From: a virus
Direction: 5' to 3' (one strand)
Length of the DNA stretch: 43,465 nt
Virus record (IMG/VR): IMGVR_UViG_3300045747_000093
Coordinates: 1 to 43,465 of that record
Below are positions 37,736-43,465 of this stretch, in pieces (position 1 is the stretch's first letter; every line of letters starts with the position of its first letter). The notes under the pieces are model-generated. The model saw nothing but the letters and a program-made list of their open reading frames with translations. It did not search any database and was not told the DNA's origin. The translations under genes were made by a program, and so were the position numbers.

Positions 37736-38631
37736 AAGGCATCAATCTCAGCATATAGCCGGTCACGTAACTCTAAATACTCTCTACCACCCAAGAACTC
37801 ATCGCGGTGCTTTGGGTGCAAGAACTGTTCTGGTGACCAATCAAACACATCATTCTTCGCATTTGGTGGGAACATAGTGGTTTTACCAACTTTACATTGG
37901 TTGATGTAGTAGGTAGATTTCTGTTTAACATCCACCATACCTTTCAAGATTGGTAGCTTCTTACATACTTCCAACCAGAGTTTCAAAGCGAAGATGTTGT
38001 CAGACTGTGGTTGTATTTGCTCATCAAGCCGTTGGTTACAAAACAATGCCAGGTCTTTCAAGCAGCACCTCGCCGAGTAGTGGTAACTACGAGACAGTGG
38101 CAATACCGTTCTAGCATCTAGTGTACTGATGGTGTCTGAGTCCATCATATCTTTGTACAGTTCATGAGACAAGTAACATATCTCGCGGTACCGCTCATAG
38201 AAGTCATCATCCTGCATTATGGCTGGTTTTACCAAGAACGTAGTGTCACGTAAATCCCGGTCACTACATTGAGCAGAGAATGTGAACATACGGTGCCGTA
38301 AGAAGTGAGTGGCATCTATTAGGTCAAGGCCTTCGATACAGAATACAATGTTGATTGATTCTAAACCAATTGGTAAGATATGGCCACTAAACAACTCATT
38401 CAATATTTTATGCTTTTCAGTTGCCGTAAACCCAGAGAACTTTGGTTTTTCAGCCCAAGAATTACCCATGAAAGCACACAATGTATCCAGCATCTCTTGC
38501 TCTGTTGGTGCAGAATATACGGTAACCTTCATGTGCTCTAGTTGGTTAACATATGTTATGCTGCCTTGTTCATCCCATTTGGTTTGGCAGTATAATGGTT
38601 CTGATGGTACTATGTTATTATTTTGTGGCAT
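37732..38631 (-). CDS. thyX: Flavin-dependent thymidylate synthase (ThyX-like)
   Basis: 299 residues. Methylates dUMP to dTMP using FAD. The signature is HFLRHRMFTFSAQCSDRDLR (R112-H-R114); the Ser follows eight rather than the usual seven residues later, so the loop is altered. ARTVLPLSRSYHYSARCCLK and LALFCNQRLDEQIQP match the second conserved block (VLP...; F...R....QP). The N-terminal ~55 residues are extra. With dCMP deaminase and dUTPase-like genes alongside, the dTMP route is complete. Confidence 0.8.
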   Translation of the reverse strand: MPQNNNIVPSEPLYCQTKWDEQGSITYVNQLEHMKVTVYSAPTEQEMLDTLCAFMGNSWAEKPKFSGFTATEKHKILNELFSGHILPIGLESINIVFCIEGLDLIDATHFLRHRMFTFSAQCSDRDLRDTTFLVKPAIMQDDDFYERYREICYLSHELYKDMMDSDTISTLDARTVLPLSRSYHYSARCCLKDLALFCNQRLDEQIQPQSDNIFALKLWLEVCKKLPILKGMVDVKQKSTYYINQCKVGKTTMFPPNAKNDVFDWSPEQFLHPKHRDEFLGGREYLELRDRLYAEIDAL

Positions 38632-38899
38632 TGTGTTTTCCTATTAAATATTGTTCGTACAGACTAGCATAACCGGCGATGTCATGTACTGTGTCTATGT
38701 GAGTTGGTGTTGTGGCTAGTCGTGATAACTTGCTAATGATGTCTAGCAGCATGACTTGGTATACTACTGGCATAGGTAGATCATTATGCTTTTCGTATAT
38801 CTCCATCATCATTTGTAGTACATCAGCACGGAAATTAGAACCATCACCATAGTCACCATAGATAGTGCCTCTATCTTTAAGTGTGTCGTTTATACTCAT
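38618..38899 (-). CDS. DUF6378-like phage protein
   Basis: 93 residues. RGTIYGDYGDGSNFRADVLQ near the N-terminus and QVMLLDIISKLSRLATTPTH followed by DTVHDIAGYASLYEQYL match the DUF6378 family, common in phage nucleotide/replication modules and of unknown function. The conserved RxxxYG and KLxR...HxDxxxDxAGY pattern suggests a helical metal or nucleotide binder, distantly MazG-like. Overlaps both neighbours. Confidence 0.75.
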   Translation of the reverse strand: MSINDTLKDRGTIYGDYGDGSNFRADVLQMMMEIYEKHNDLPMPVVYQVMLLDIISKLSRLATTPTHIDTVHDIAGYASLYEQYLIGKHNATK

Positions 38900-39392
38900 T
38901 TAATTGTCTCTCTAATTCAAAACAACGGTATGTAGCATCATTAACTACAGATTGCATGTATGTCTTATTGCCCATGTTAACCTCGGCTTGAGCATACTGT
39001 ATAACCTGTAGTGTATCTGCATACTTTACTATCAACGCCTCTGGTGATGTCATGGCTTTATACTCTTTCCATAATTCTAGCACCATAGGCGAAAATTCTT
39101 TCTTTGCTATTCTTTTTTCAGCTTTATCTACAGCTCTACCAATTTCGGGATATGCTCTTTTAGTTAATACAGTAATATCATCTGTATATGACTCACTCCA
39201 GTCATGTACAATGGCCAGACTAACAGCATGACCAACATTAAACTTATACTCATCAGCGAGTTTTAATACAATAGAGGCCACGAAGAATGAATGTTCTGCT
39301 ATCGACTCTTCGTGAATTCTAGGTATTACTGAATACCGTTTTATATGAGCAAGATTGTTCATCTGCATATAAAATTCATTTACAGTTTTCAC
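38877..39392 (-). CDS. HD-domain 5'-nucleotidase (YfbR-like)
   Basis: 171 residues from a GTG that overlaps the upstream stop (TAGTG). The HD phosphohydrolase motifs are HEESIAEHSFFVAS (H34), AIVHDWSESYTDDI (H63, D64, E67) and ALIVKYADTLQVIQYA (distal Asp). YfbR-like enzymes dephosphorylate deoxynucleoside monophosphates. In a phage it may adjust dNMP pools or degrade host nucleotides used as defence signals; both are inferences. Confidence 0.82.
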   Translation of the reverse strand: MKTVNEFYMQMNNLAHIKRYSVIPRIHEESIAEHSFFVASIVLKLADEYKFNVGHAVSLAIVHDWSESYTDDITVLTKRAYPEIGRAVDKAEKRIAKKEFSPMVLELWKEYKAMTSPEALIVKYADTLQVIQYAQAEVNMGNKTYMQSVVNDATYRCFELERQLNEYKRHT

Positions 39393-39799
39393 TACTCTAT
39401 CTCGCCTTCATAGGGGAAGTAGGTACTTGTCAATGCATCTGGTATATCAGTTATCTTATACACCACCTCACCGGATGCGGCGAGCATCAAATTAAAAGGT
39501 TGCCCCGGCTTATGACCTAACCAGACATATATGACTGGTATATTGTGAGCATAAGCATACCCACATTCGAACATAGTACCAACGTCTTTACCATCGGTAA
39601 CAGCAATAACTGCATCACAATTGATAATTGCATTACAGTTGAGGTCAATGATCTCTTTTGGGTCGTCCCCTTGTTTAAACATTGATTCATCTTTTGGCGA
39701 GAAGAACTCAACGTCGTTTTGGTTTAGTACAGTTTTAATGGCTTCTACAACTGCTAGTTGAGACTCATTAAAAAATGGCGCTGCAATATATACTCTCAT
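39392..39799 (-). CDS. Nucleoside 2-deoxyribosyltransferase-like enzyme
   Basis: 135 residues. VYIAAPFFNESQLAVVEAIK, FFSPKDESM, INCDAVIAVTDGKDVGTMFE (D72, E78 as nucleophile candidate) and CGYAYAHNIPVIYVWLG match the NDT/Rossmann-like family, which cleaves or exchanges the base on deoxynucleosides or their monophosphates. The promoter TGATATAAT at 39830-39822 and AGAGAGG before the ATG make it the first gene of the nucleotide cluster. Confidence 0.85.
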   Translation of the reverse strand: MRVYIAAPFFNESQLAVVEAIKTVLNQNDVEFFSPKDESMFKQGDDPKEIIDLNCNAIINCDAVIAVTDGKDVGTMFECGYAYAHNIPVIYVWLGHKPGQPFNLMLAASGEVVYKITDIPDALTSTYFPYEGEIE

Positions 39800-39821
39800 A
39801 ACTACCTCTCTTTATTGAATG

Positions 39822-39830
39822 ATTATATCA
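39822..39830 (-). promoter_or_regulatory. Extended -10 promoter for the nucleotide-metabolism cluster
   Basis: TGATATAAT on the minus strand (context TTTTGATATAATCATTC), with a predicted start about 15 bases before the NDT gene's ATG. No -35 matches. It stands in the 51-bp gap after the helicase gene. Confidence 0.65.
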
Positions 39831-39850
39831 AAATTTTACTTATAAATAAA

Positions 39851-41215
39851 CTATTTTTTAAAATAATCTAGTAAAAAAGTCTGGAATGTGTCTTTACCTT
39901 CCAGTATTTTTAGTACATGCTCATCTACAGTACCTTTGGCTATGGTATGATGTATCGTAACAGATTTTTTAATACCTTGTCTGTAGACTCTATCATTAGT
40001 TTGTATGTAGAGTTCCAGATCAAATGTTAAGCTGAACCATACTACATCTTCACAGCCACCATACTGTAGGTTTAACCCATGGCTGGCAGATTTTGGTTGT
40101 ATAAACATCACTGGTATTTCACCACGGTTCCACCTATCAGACACTTGCTGCAGATTGGTGTTTTTGTCTATCAGTTTTGGTGCTTGTGGGAATGCTAATT
40201 GTAGTTGAGCTAGATCATGCAAGAACTCATAGACTACCAATAATGGTCTACCATTGAGGTCCTCAACCAGAGTTTTTATAGCCTCTATCTTTTCTTCATG
40301 CAAGTGTAATACAGTTTTAGTTTCTGTACCATCTAAACTATCATAATACACATTACCATTAGCTATTTGTTTTAATTTAGTAGCTTTAGCGGCTGCATTA
40401 ACAGAGAATATAGGTGATTCCTCATCTAGTTCTGATTCTAAGTCATCTTTTACAGCTTTATATCTAGCTTTAACACCTAATGGTAATTCTACATATATGT
40501 TATTATATAGTATTGGTGGTAAGTCCAATTCATCCTTACTTTTATGCATAACAATATCATTAATTGCTGCATATATTTCTGATTCAGCATCAGTAAATAG
40601 TTTAAACTCGTATGGATTGTAAGAACTTGGTTGATAAAAATATTTAGTTCTGAAATGTGTAATATACTTTGATAAACGTTTGCCCATATCTAACAAGTAA
40701 ATCTGCGACCAAAGCTGCAACATGCCATTGGGTGCTGGTGTACCAGTCAGTATTAGCCGACGTTTGAATTTTGGTAGTATTGACTTAATAGCTTTGAATC
40801 GTAATGATGTATGGTTCTTAAATAAGGTAGACTCATCAAATACCGTCATTACAGTCTTCTTATCAAAGAAGTGAGGATGTTTGGTGAGCAACCAGTTAAG
40901 GCCTTCGGGGTTTATAACGTAAATGTCATGATGCTTTCTGATAGTGATATCTTTGTCTTTGCCATGTAATACACCAATGGTTAGATGTTTGGTATGCTCC
41001 CACTTCTTTACCTCATCGGGCCATACTAACGTAGCTACTTGCTTTGGCGCTATGACAAACAAAGTATCTACATCGCTATATTCTTTTAGCGTAACGAATG
41101 CAGATAATGTTATAACTGTCTTACCAAGGCCGGGTGGTAAGAATAGGCCGGCATGGTACCGGCCTAATATCCACCTTATACCATCAGTCTGGTAGTTGTG
41201 TGGAATGAACTCCAT
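39851..41215 (-). CDS. SNF2-type DEAD/DEAH helicase
   Basis: 454 residues. Superfamily 2, SNF2-like: Q-motif region HNYQTDGIRWILG, Walker A PPGLGKT (27-33), DEST box (127-130), LTGTP (156-160), and in the second lobe QPKSASHGLNLQYGG and NDRVYRQGIKKSVTIHHTIA with the Arg finger. GAGGAAG precedes the ATG. SNF2 helicases next to VRR-NUC genes recur in phages, probably for recombination or replication fork processing. Confidence 0.9.
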   Translation of the reverse strand: MEFIPHNYQTDGIRWILGRYHAGLFLPPGLGKTVITLSAFVTLKEYSDVDTLFVIAPKQVATLVWPDEVKKWEHTKHLTIGVLHGKDKDITIRKHHDIYVINPEGLNWLLTKHPHFFDKKTVMTVFDESTLFKNHTSLRFKAIKSILPKFKRRLILTGTPAPNGMLQLWSQIYLLDMGKRLSKYITHFRTKYFYQPSSYNPYEFKLFTDAESEIYAAINDIVMHKSKDELDLPPILYNNIYVELPLGVKARYKAVKDDLESELDEESPIFSVNAAAKATKLKQIANGNVYYDSLDGTETKTVLHLHEEKIEAIKTLVEDLNGRPLLVVYEFLHDLAQLQLAFPQAPKLIDKNTNLQQVSDRWNRGEIPVMFIQPKSASHGLNLQYGGCEDVVWFSLTFDLELYIQTNDRVYRQGIKKSVTIHHTIAKGTVDEHVLKILEGKDTFQTFLLDYFKK

Positions 41216-41477
41216 AATCTTCCTCTAGTAATTGTTTGAATATTGCTTCAAGGAATTCTTCTACATATTCCATGCCAACCTCTAGTTCATCAATACCATG
41301 CACAAAATTCATATAGGCATGATAGCACATAAAGACTAATAGTGAGTTACGTTCCTCAACACTATCAGTACATTCTAATACTAACATTTTAACATCATCT
41401 GGCATCTTATACATTGTCGTTATTTTGTTAGTTATCTCTGTTGAGAATAAAAAGTCTTTTATCTTTTTTGCGTTCAT
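41184..41477 (-). CDS. Hypothetical early protein
   Basis: 97 residues, helical and acidic (CTDSVEERNSLLVFMCYHAY, then YVEEFLEAIFKQLLEEDYGV). No family is recognised. It overlaps the helicase start by 32 bases and the next upstream gene by 4, so it is part of the chain. It might be a small partner of the helicase. Confidence 0.65.
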   Translation of the reverse strand: MNAKKIKDFLFSTEITNKITTMYKMPDDVKMLVLECTDSVEERNSLLVFMCYHAYMNFVHGIDELEVGMEYVEEFLEAIFKQLLEEDYGVHSTQLPD

Positions 41478-41695
41478 CGGTAGTCACTCATTCTAGTTAC
41501 GCTAGGCCCATGATTTTCTTCCTTTTCCTCTATTTGTTCTAACTTCTTAATAACTTTACCAACGAAGTCAATGGATAATATTGGTAATATATCACCGCCA
41601 TGTATCTCTACTTCCAATAAGTCTATGCTATTACCATAGTCATATATTACTGTTATTGGGTAGTTCTCTACGTCTATCAACCTTATTCGTTTCAT
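41474..41695 (-). CDS. Hypothetical early protein
   Basis: 73 residues. It begins MKRIRLIDVENYPITVIYDY and has a beta-like first half, then a charged helix and a disordered end (EEKEENHGPSVTRMSDYR). I chose the ATG at 41695, preceded by AAAGGTGA; a GTG at 41704 is too close to the Shine-Dalgarno. A TGATATAAT promoter is 27 bases upstream. Function unknown. Confidence 0.62.
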   Translation of the reverse strand: MKRIRLIDVENYPITVIYDYGNSIDLLEVEIHGGDILPILSIDFVGKVIKKLEQIEEKEENHGPSVTRMSDYR

Positions 41696-41721
41696 GTCTT
41701 TCACCTTTTATTTAAAAATAT

Positions 41722-41730
41722 ATTATATCA
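41722..41730 (-). promoter_or_regulatory. Extended -10 promoter upstream of 41474-41695
   Basis: TGATATAAT on the minus strand (context ATATTTGATATAATATATT), overlapping the last codons of the VRR-NUC gene. The predicted start near 41715 leaves a 20-base leader containing AAGGTGA. It would drive the helicase unit. Confidence 0.65.
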
Positions 41731-42009
41731 AATATTTACCATAATAGATACAATAAATAAGTCAATATTTTCTTTACTAGATATTACCAGGTAGTTAGGT
41801 GTGAACCTTTTTATTATTTTACCAACTACTACCTGTTGTATATCACGTTTACCGCCTGGTCGTTTTAGTTCTATAAACCATACTTGCTTATTGATAAAGA
41901 CAATACGGTCTGGTACACCACGATTACCAGGTGATGACCACTTAAATATCTCACCACCACAGTCATGAACCTGCTTTATTAGGTATTGTTCTATGTCTCT
42001 TTCTATCAT
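41728..42009 (-). CDS. VRR-NUC domain nuclease
   Basis: 93 residues, a stand-alone VRR-NUC (PD-(D/E)XK) domain: VHDCGGEIFKWSSPGNRGVP then D34, and WFIELKRPGGKRDIQQVVVG with E47, K49 and Q59. Such phage proteins are structure-specific nucleases or Holliday junction resolvases. It lies beside a helicase. The 152-bp upstream gap contains the 22-base element shared with the GIY-YIG leader. Confidence 0.88.
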   Translation of the reverse strand: MIERDIEQYLIKQVHDCGGEIFKWSSPGNRGVPDRIVFINKQVWFIELKRPGGKRDIQQVVVGKIIKRFTPNYLVISSKENIDLFIVSIMVNI

Positions 42010-42161
42010 AATTCGGATTTTTTATCGTTTTTCTATCTTATGAATGATTCAAATATCAAAACGTACCTCCCAAATCTCTCCCTGGTTCAATTTTCTTTTC
42101 AATCTGATAGAATCATATAAGATTGAAATTATCTCGTCTTAAATCGAAGATTTGAATAATG
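42010..42161. other. Early intergenic region upstream of VRR-NUC
   Basis: 152 bp, AT-rich, without a frame of more than a few codons. It holds the 22-base motif at 42071-42092 and short inverted stretches (ATTGAAA/TTTCAAT around 42093-42130 on opposite strands). I see no classical promoter. It probably carries a leader or regulatory element for the VRR-NUC gene. Confidence 0.5.
42071..42092 (-). promoter_or_regulatory. 22-base element shared with 35022-35043
   Basis: On the minus strand AATTGAACCAGGGAGAGATT then TG, 62 bases before the VRR-NUC start codon. It matches the copy upstream of the GIY-YIG gene in 21 of 22 bases, while the flanks differ. Confidence 0.55.
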
Positions 42162-42800
42162 TTAAAGTTCTTTACCGATAGGGCATAAGTGTTTTACGTA
42201 ACAGTATCGGCAGTAGTCATTCTGCCTTGGTTCAAATGTAGTGTCATGCATCAAGGTATCTACACGTTCTTGCCAGTGCTTTTTATCTTCCTCTAATGTA
42301 CTGTTATCAAACTCGTACGTATATACCTCACCGGATTTTAAATACCAGAACTCGACAGTAACTTCTGTATCATCGGTACGCATCATGTGGGTATTAGCAT
42401 ACAAACGAGCTTGGTGTTTATGCTCATCATAGTGTCTACCAGTCTTGAAGTCTACTATATAGTTATCAATCCTGGCATCTAGCTTCATACGTAGCCATGC
42501 TTCAGGGTGGTTCCAACCATCTGGGATAAACTCCCAGTCCTTGTTGAATGTTAATGCTTCTTCTGGTATAGCGCCCAACTTTTTGAGTTTGTTAAACTCG
42601 TTGGTGAACTTACTTAATACAGCTGGTAGTTCGGTTATCTTACCTAACAGATAGTTCTCTGCTACACTATGAGCCGCTAATCCCTTGATTAAGGCGTACG
42701 ACGTTTCTTCTGGTATCTTAGCGATCTTTTGGTACATGTACTTATGAGGGCATTGCTCATAAGAGCTAAGAGTTGAGTTGGACCAAGAACGTTTAATCAT
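42162..42800 (-). CDS. Cas4/RecB-like PD-(D/E)XK nuclease with Cys cluster
   Basis: 212 residues from ATG 42800, overlapping the polA stop by 8 bases. YEQCPHKYMYQKI (C17), H44 in LAAHSVAENY, D108 in KLDARID, VDFKTGRH (D117, K119) and Q130 in HKHQARLY make the nuclease site. C197, C200 and C206 (YCRYCYVKHLCPIG) with C17 form a probable iron-sulphur or zinc cluster as in Cas4/AddB nucleases. It is a likely 5'-3' exonuclease for recombination or host DNA turnover. The longer frame to 42860 adds a hydrophobic stretch from the polA coding sequence and is unlikely. Confidence 0.86.
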   Translation of the reverse strand: MIKRSWSNSTLSSYEQCPHKYMYQKIAKIPEETSYALIKGLAAHSVAENYLLGKITELPAVLSKFTNEFNKLKKLGAIPEEALTFNKDWEFIPDGWNHPEAWLRMKLDARIDNYIVDFKTGRHYDEHKHQARLYANTHMMRTDDTEVTVEFWYLKSGEVYTYEFDNSTLEEDKKHWQERVDTLMHDTTFEPRQNDYCRYCYVKHLCPIGKEL

Positions 42801-43465
42801 TGTAAGGCTCCATATCTGAAAAGTTATAGCCAATAGAGCCATCACTATGTAGTGGTACATCCCAACCCGGAATGCCCTCCATACACTCTTTTAATAGCTT
42901 CATTTCTGTCTCTACCTGATTAGGATAGCACTCTATAACCAGCTCGTCATGTACTGTCATGACCAGATCACCCTTACGATCTGGGTGGTACCAATAGCGT
43001 ACCATGCTTTCTTTGGTCATGTCGGCCGATGAGCCTTGTATCAATACATTACCAAGTTTATAGTAGAATTGCCGACCATTAACACTTGGCTCTACATCGT
43101 AGGAACGACCACCCCAGGTTCTGATCTTCTTACCAGATCGTGACAGCTTCTCTATGTCCTTCATTAATTGCTTAAACTCTGGTATGGCCTCGTCGTAGGC
43201 TTTAAAGAATGATTGAGCTGTCGATAAAGATATATTGTTGCGATCTGCCAGTTTCTGAGGCCCACCACCATATAGCTTGAGGAAGTTAATTTCTTTGACT
43301 GGTGCTCTACCCAATACTAGACCTGTCTTTTGGTAGATGATCTCATTTACGAAGCTGTGAATATCTACCTTAGGATTCTGCTGATATGCCTTGAGTATAG
43401 AACCCTCAGCATAATGTGCGGCAACACGGAGTTCTTGACCAGAGTAATCGCGTTTAGCTAAGACT
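42793..43465 (-). CDS. polA: DNA polymerase I (family A), C-terminal part, cut by the window edge
   Basis: The polymerase half of the gene at 1-1045. It enters at the window end with VLAKRDYSGQELRVAAHYAE (motif A, catalytic Asp), then LGRAPVKEINFLKLYGGGPQ (motif B; Lys and Phe at the positions of E. coli K758 and F762), and MTVHDELVIE (motif C, HD). The C-terminus GYNFSDMEPYND is usual. Seen on its own from ATG 43314 it would lack motif A, so that start is false. One unpaired base at each window end shows that 1 mod 3 bases are missing between the parts. Confidence 0.93.
   Translation of the reverse strand, partial: VLAKRDYSGQELRVAAHYAEGSILKAYQQNPKVDIHSFVNEIIYQKTGLVLGRAPVKEINFLKLYGGGPQKLADRNNISLSTAQSFFKAYDEAIPEFKQLMKDIEKLSRSGKKIRTWGGRSYDVEPSVNGRQFYYKLGNVLIQGSSADMTKESMVRYWYHPDRKGDLVMTVHDELVIECYPNQVETEMKLLKECMEGIPGWDVPLHSDGSIGYNFSDMEPYND

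Noticed and set aside
42801-42860. Extra N-terminal hydrophobic segment of the Cas4/RecB-like nuclease
   Set aside because: It comes from the out-of-frame polymerase coding sequence; ATG 42800 gives the expected family start and stop-start overlap.
1-43465. Prophage signs (integrase, att sites, CI-like repressor)
   Set aside because: No recombinase motif was seen. The only regulator candidate (7584-7940) does not look like a CI/Cro protein.

Overview
The window is almost one complete tailed-phage genome, probably a podovirus of a Gram-negative (likely proteobacterial) host. Two lipobox proteins, a Sec signal peptide and a virion lysozyme domain argue for a Gram-negative host. I see no integrase, excisionase or tRNA. 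Both window ends lie inside one minus-strand gene, a family A DNA polymerase: the exonuclease half occupies 1-1045 and the polymerase half 42793-43465. The molecule is therefore probably circular or circularly permuted, cut inside polA. The ends do not join in frame, so a short piece is missing.

Layout. A minus-strand early/replication block reads leftward from about 6.5 kb, through the window ends, down to 34.57 kb. A plus-strand late block runs from 7.1 to 34.5 kb. Both diverge from a 565-bp repeat-rich non-coding region (6566-7130), a good origin/control-region candidate, and converge near 34.57 kb.

The early block encodes a primase-helicase, a zinc-binding protein that may bind ssDNA, several unknown proteins, DNA polymerase, a Cas4/RecB-like nuclease, a VRR-NUC nuclease and an SNF2-type helicase. 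It also carries a nucleotide-metabolism group (deoxyribosyltransferase, HD nucleotidase, DUF6378-like protein, ThyX, dUTPase/MazG-like protein, dCMP deaminase), four tiny genes, an ATP-dependent DNA ligase and a GIY-YIG endonuclease. Exact copies of TGATATAAT, a full extended -10 element, lie at the block heads.

The late block encodes a possible small terminase, large terminase, a zincin-like polyvalent protein, P22-size portal, scaffold, SU10-like major capsid protein followed by a strong terminator, a PASTA-repeat protein and fibre-like proteins. Then comes an unusual exported group (JAB-domain lipoprotein, second lipoprotein, secreted pectate-lyase-like protein), followed by membrane/holin candidates, adaptor, collar-domain protein, tail hub, GNAT, HNH endonuclease, a cupin and ejection-type proteins including an 888-aa lysozyme-domain protein. 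It ends with a second polyvalent protein that resembles an ADP-ribosyltransferase. That protein shares its N-terminal domain with the zincin, and its gene is flanked by a duplicated copy of the preceding gene's 3' end.

The most interesting signals are this pair of proteins with a common N-terminus and different C-terminal enzymes, the exported group, the hairpin/iteron region at 6.6-7.1 kb, an inverted gene with its own promoter between the terminase genes, and repeated intergenic elements upstream of nuclease genes. All family assignments come from motif reading without a database search.
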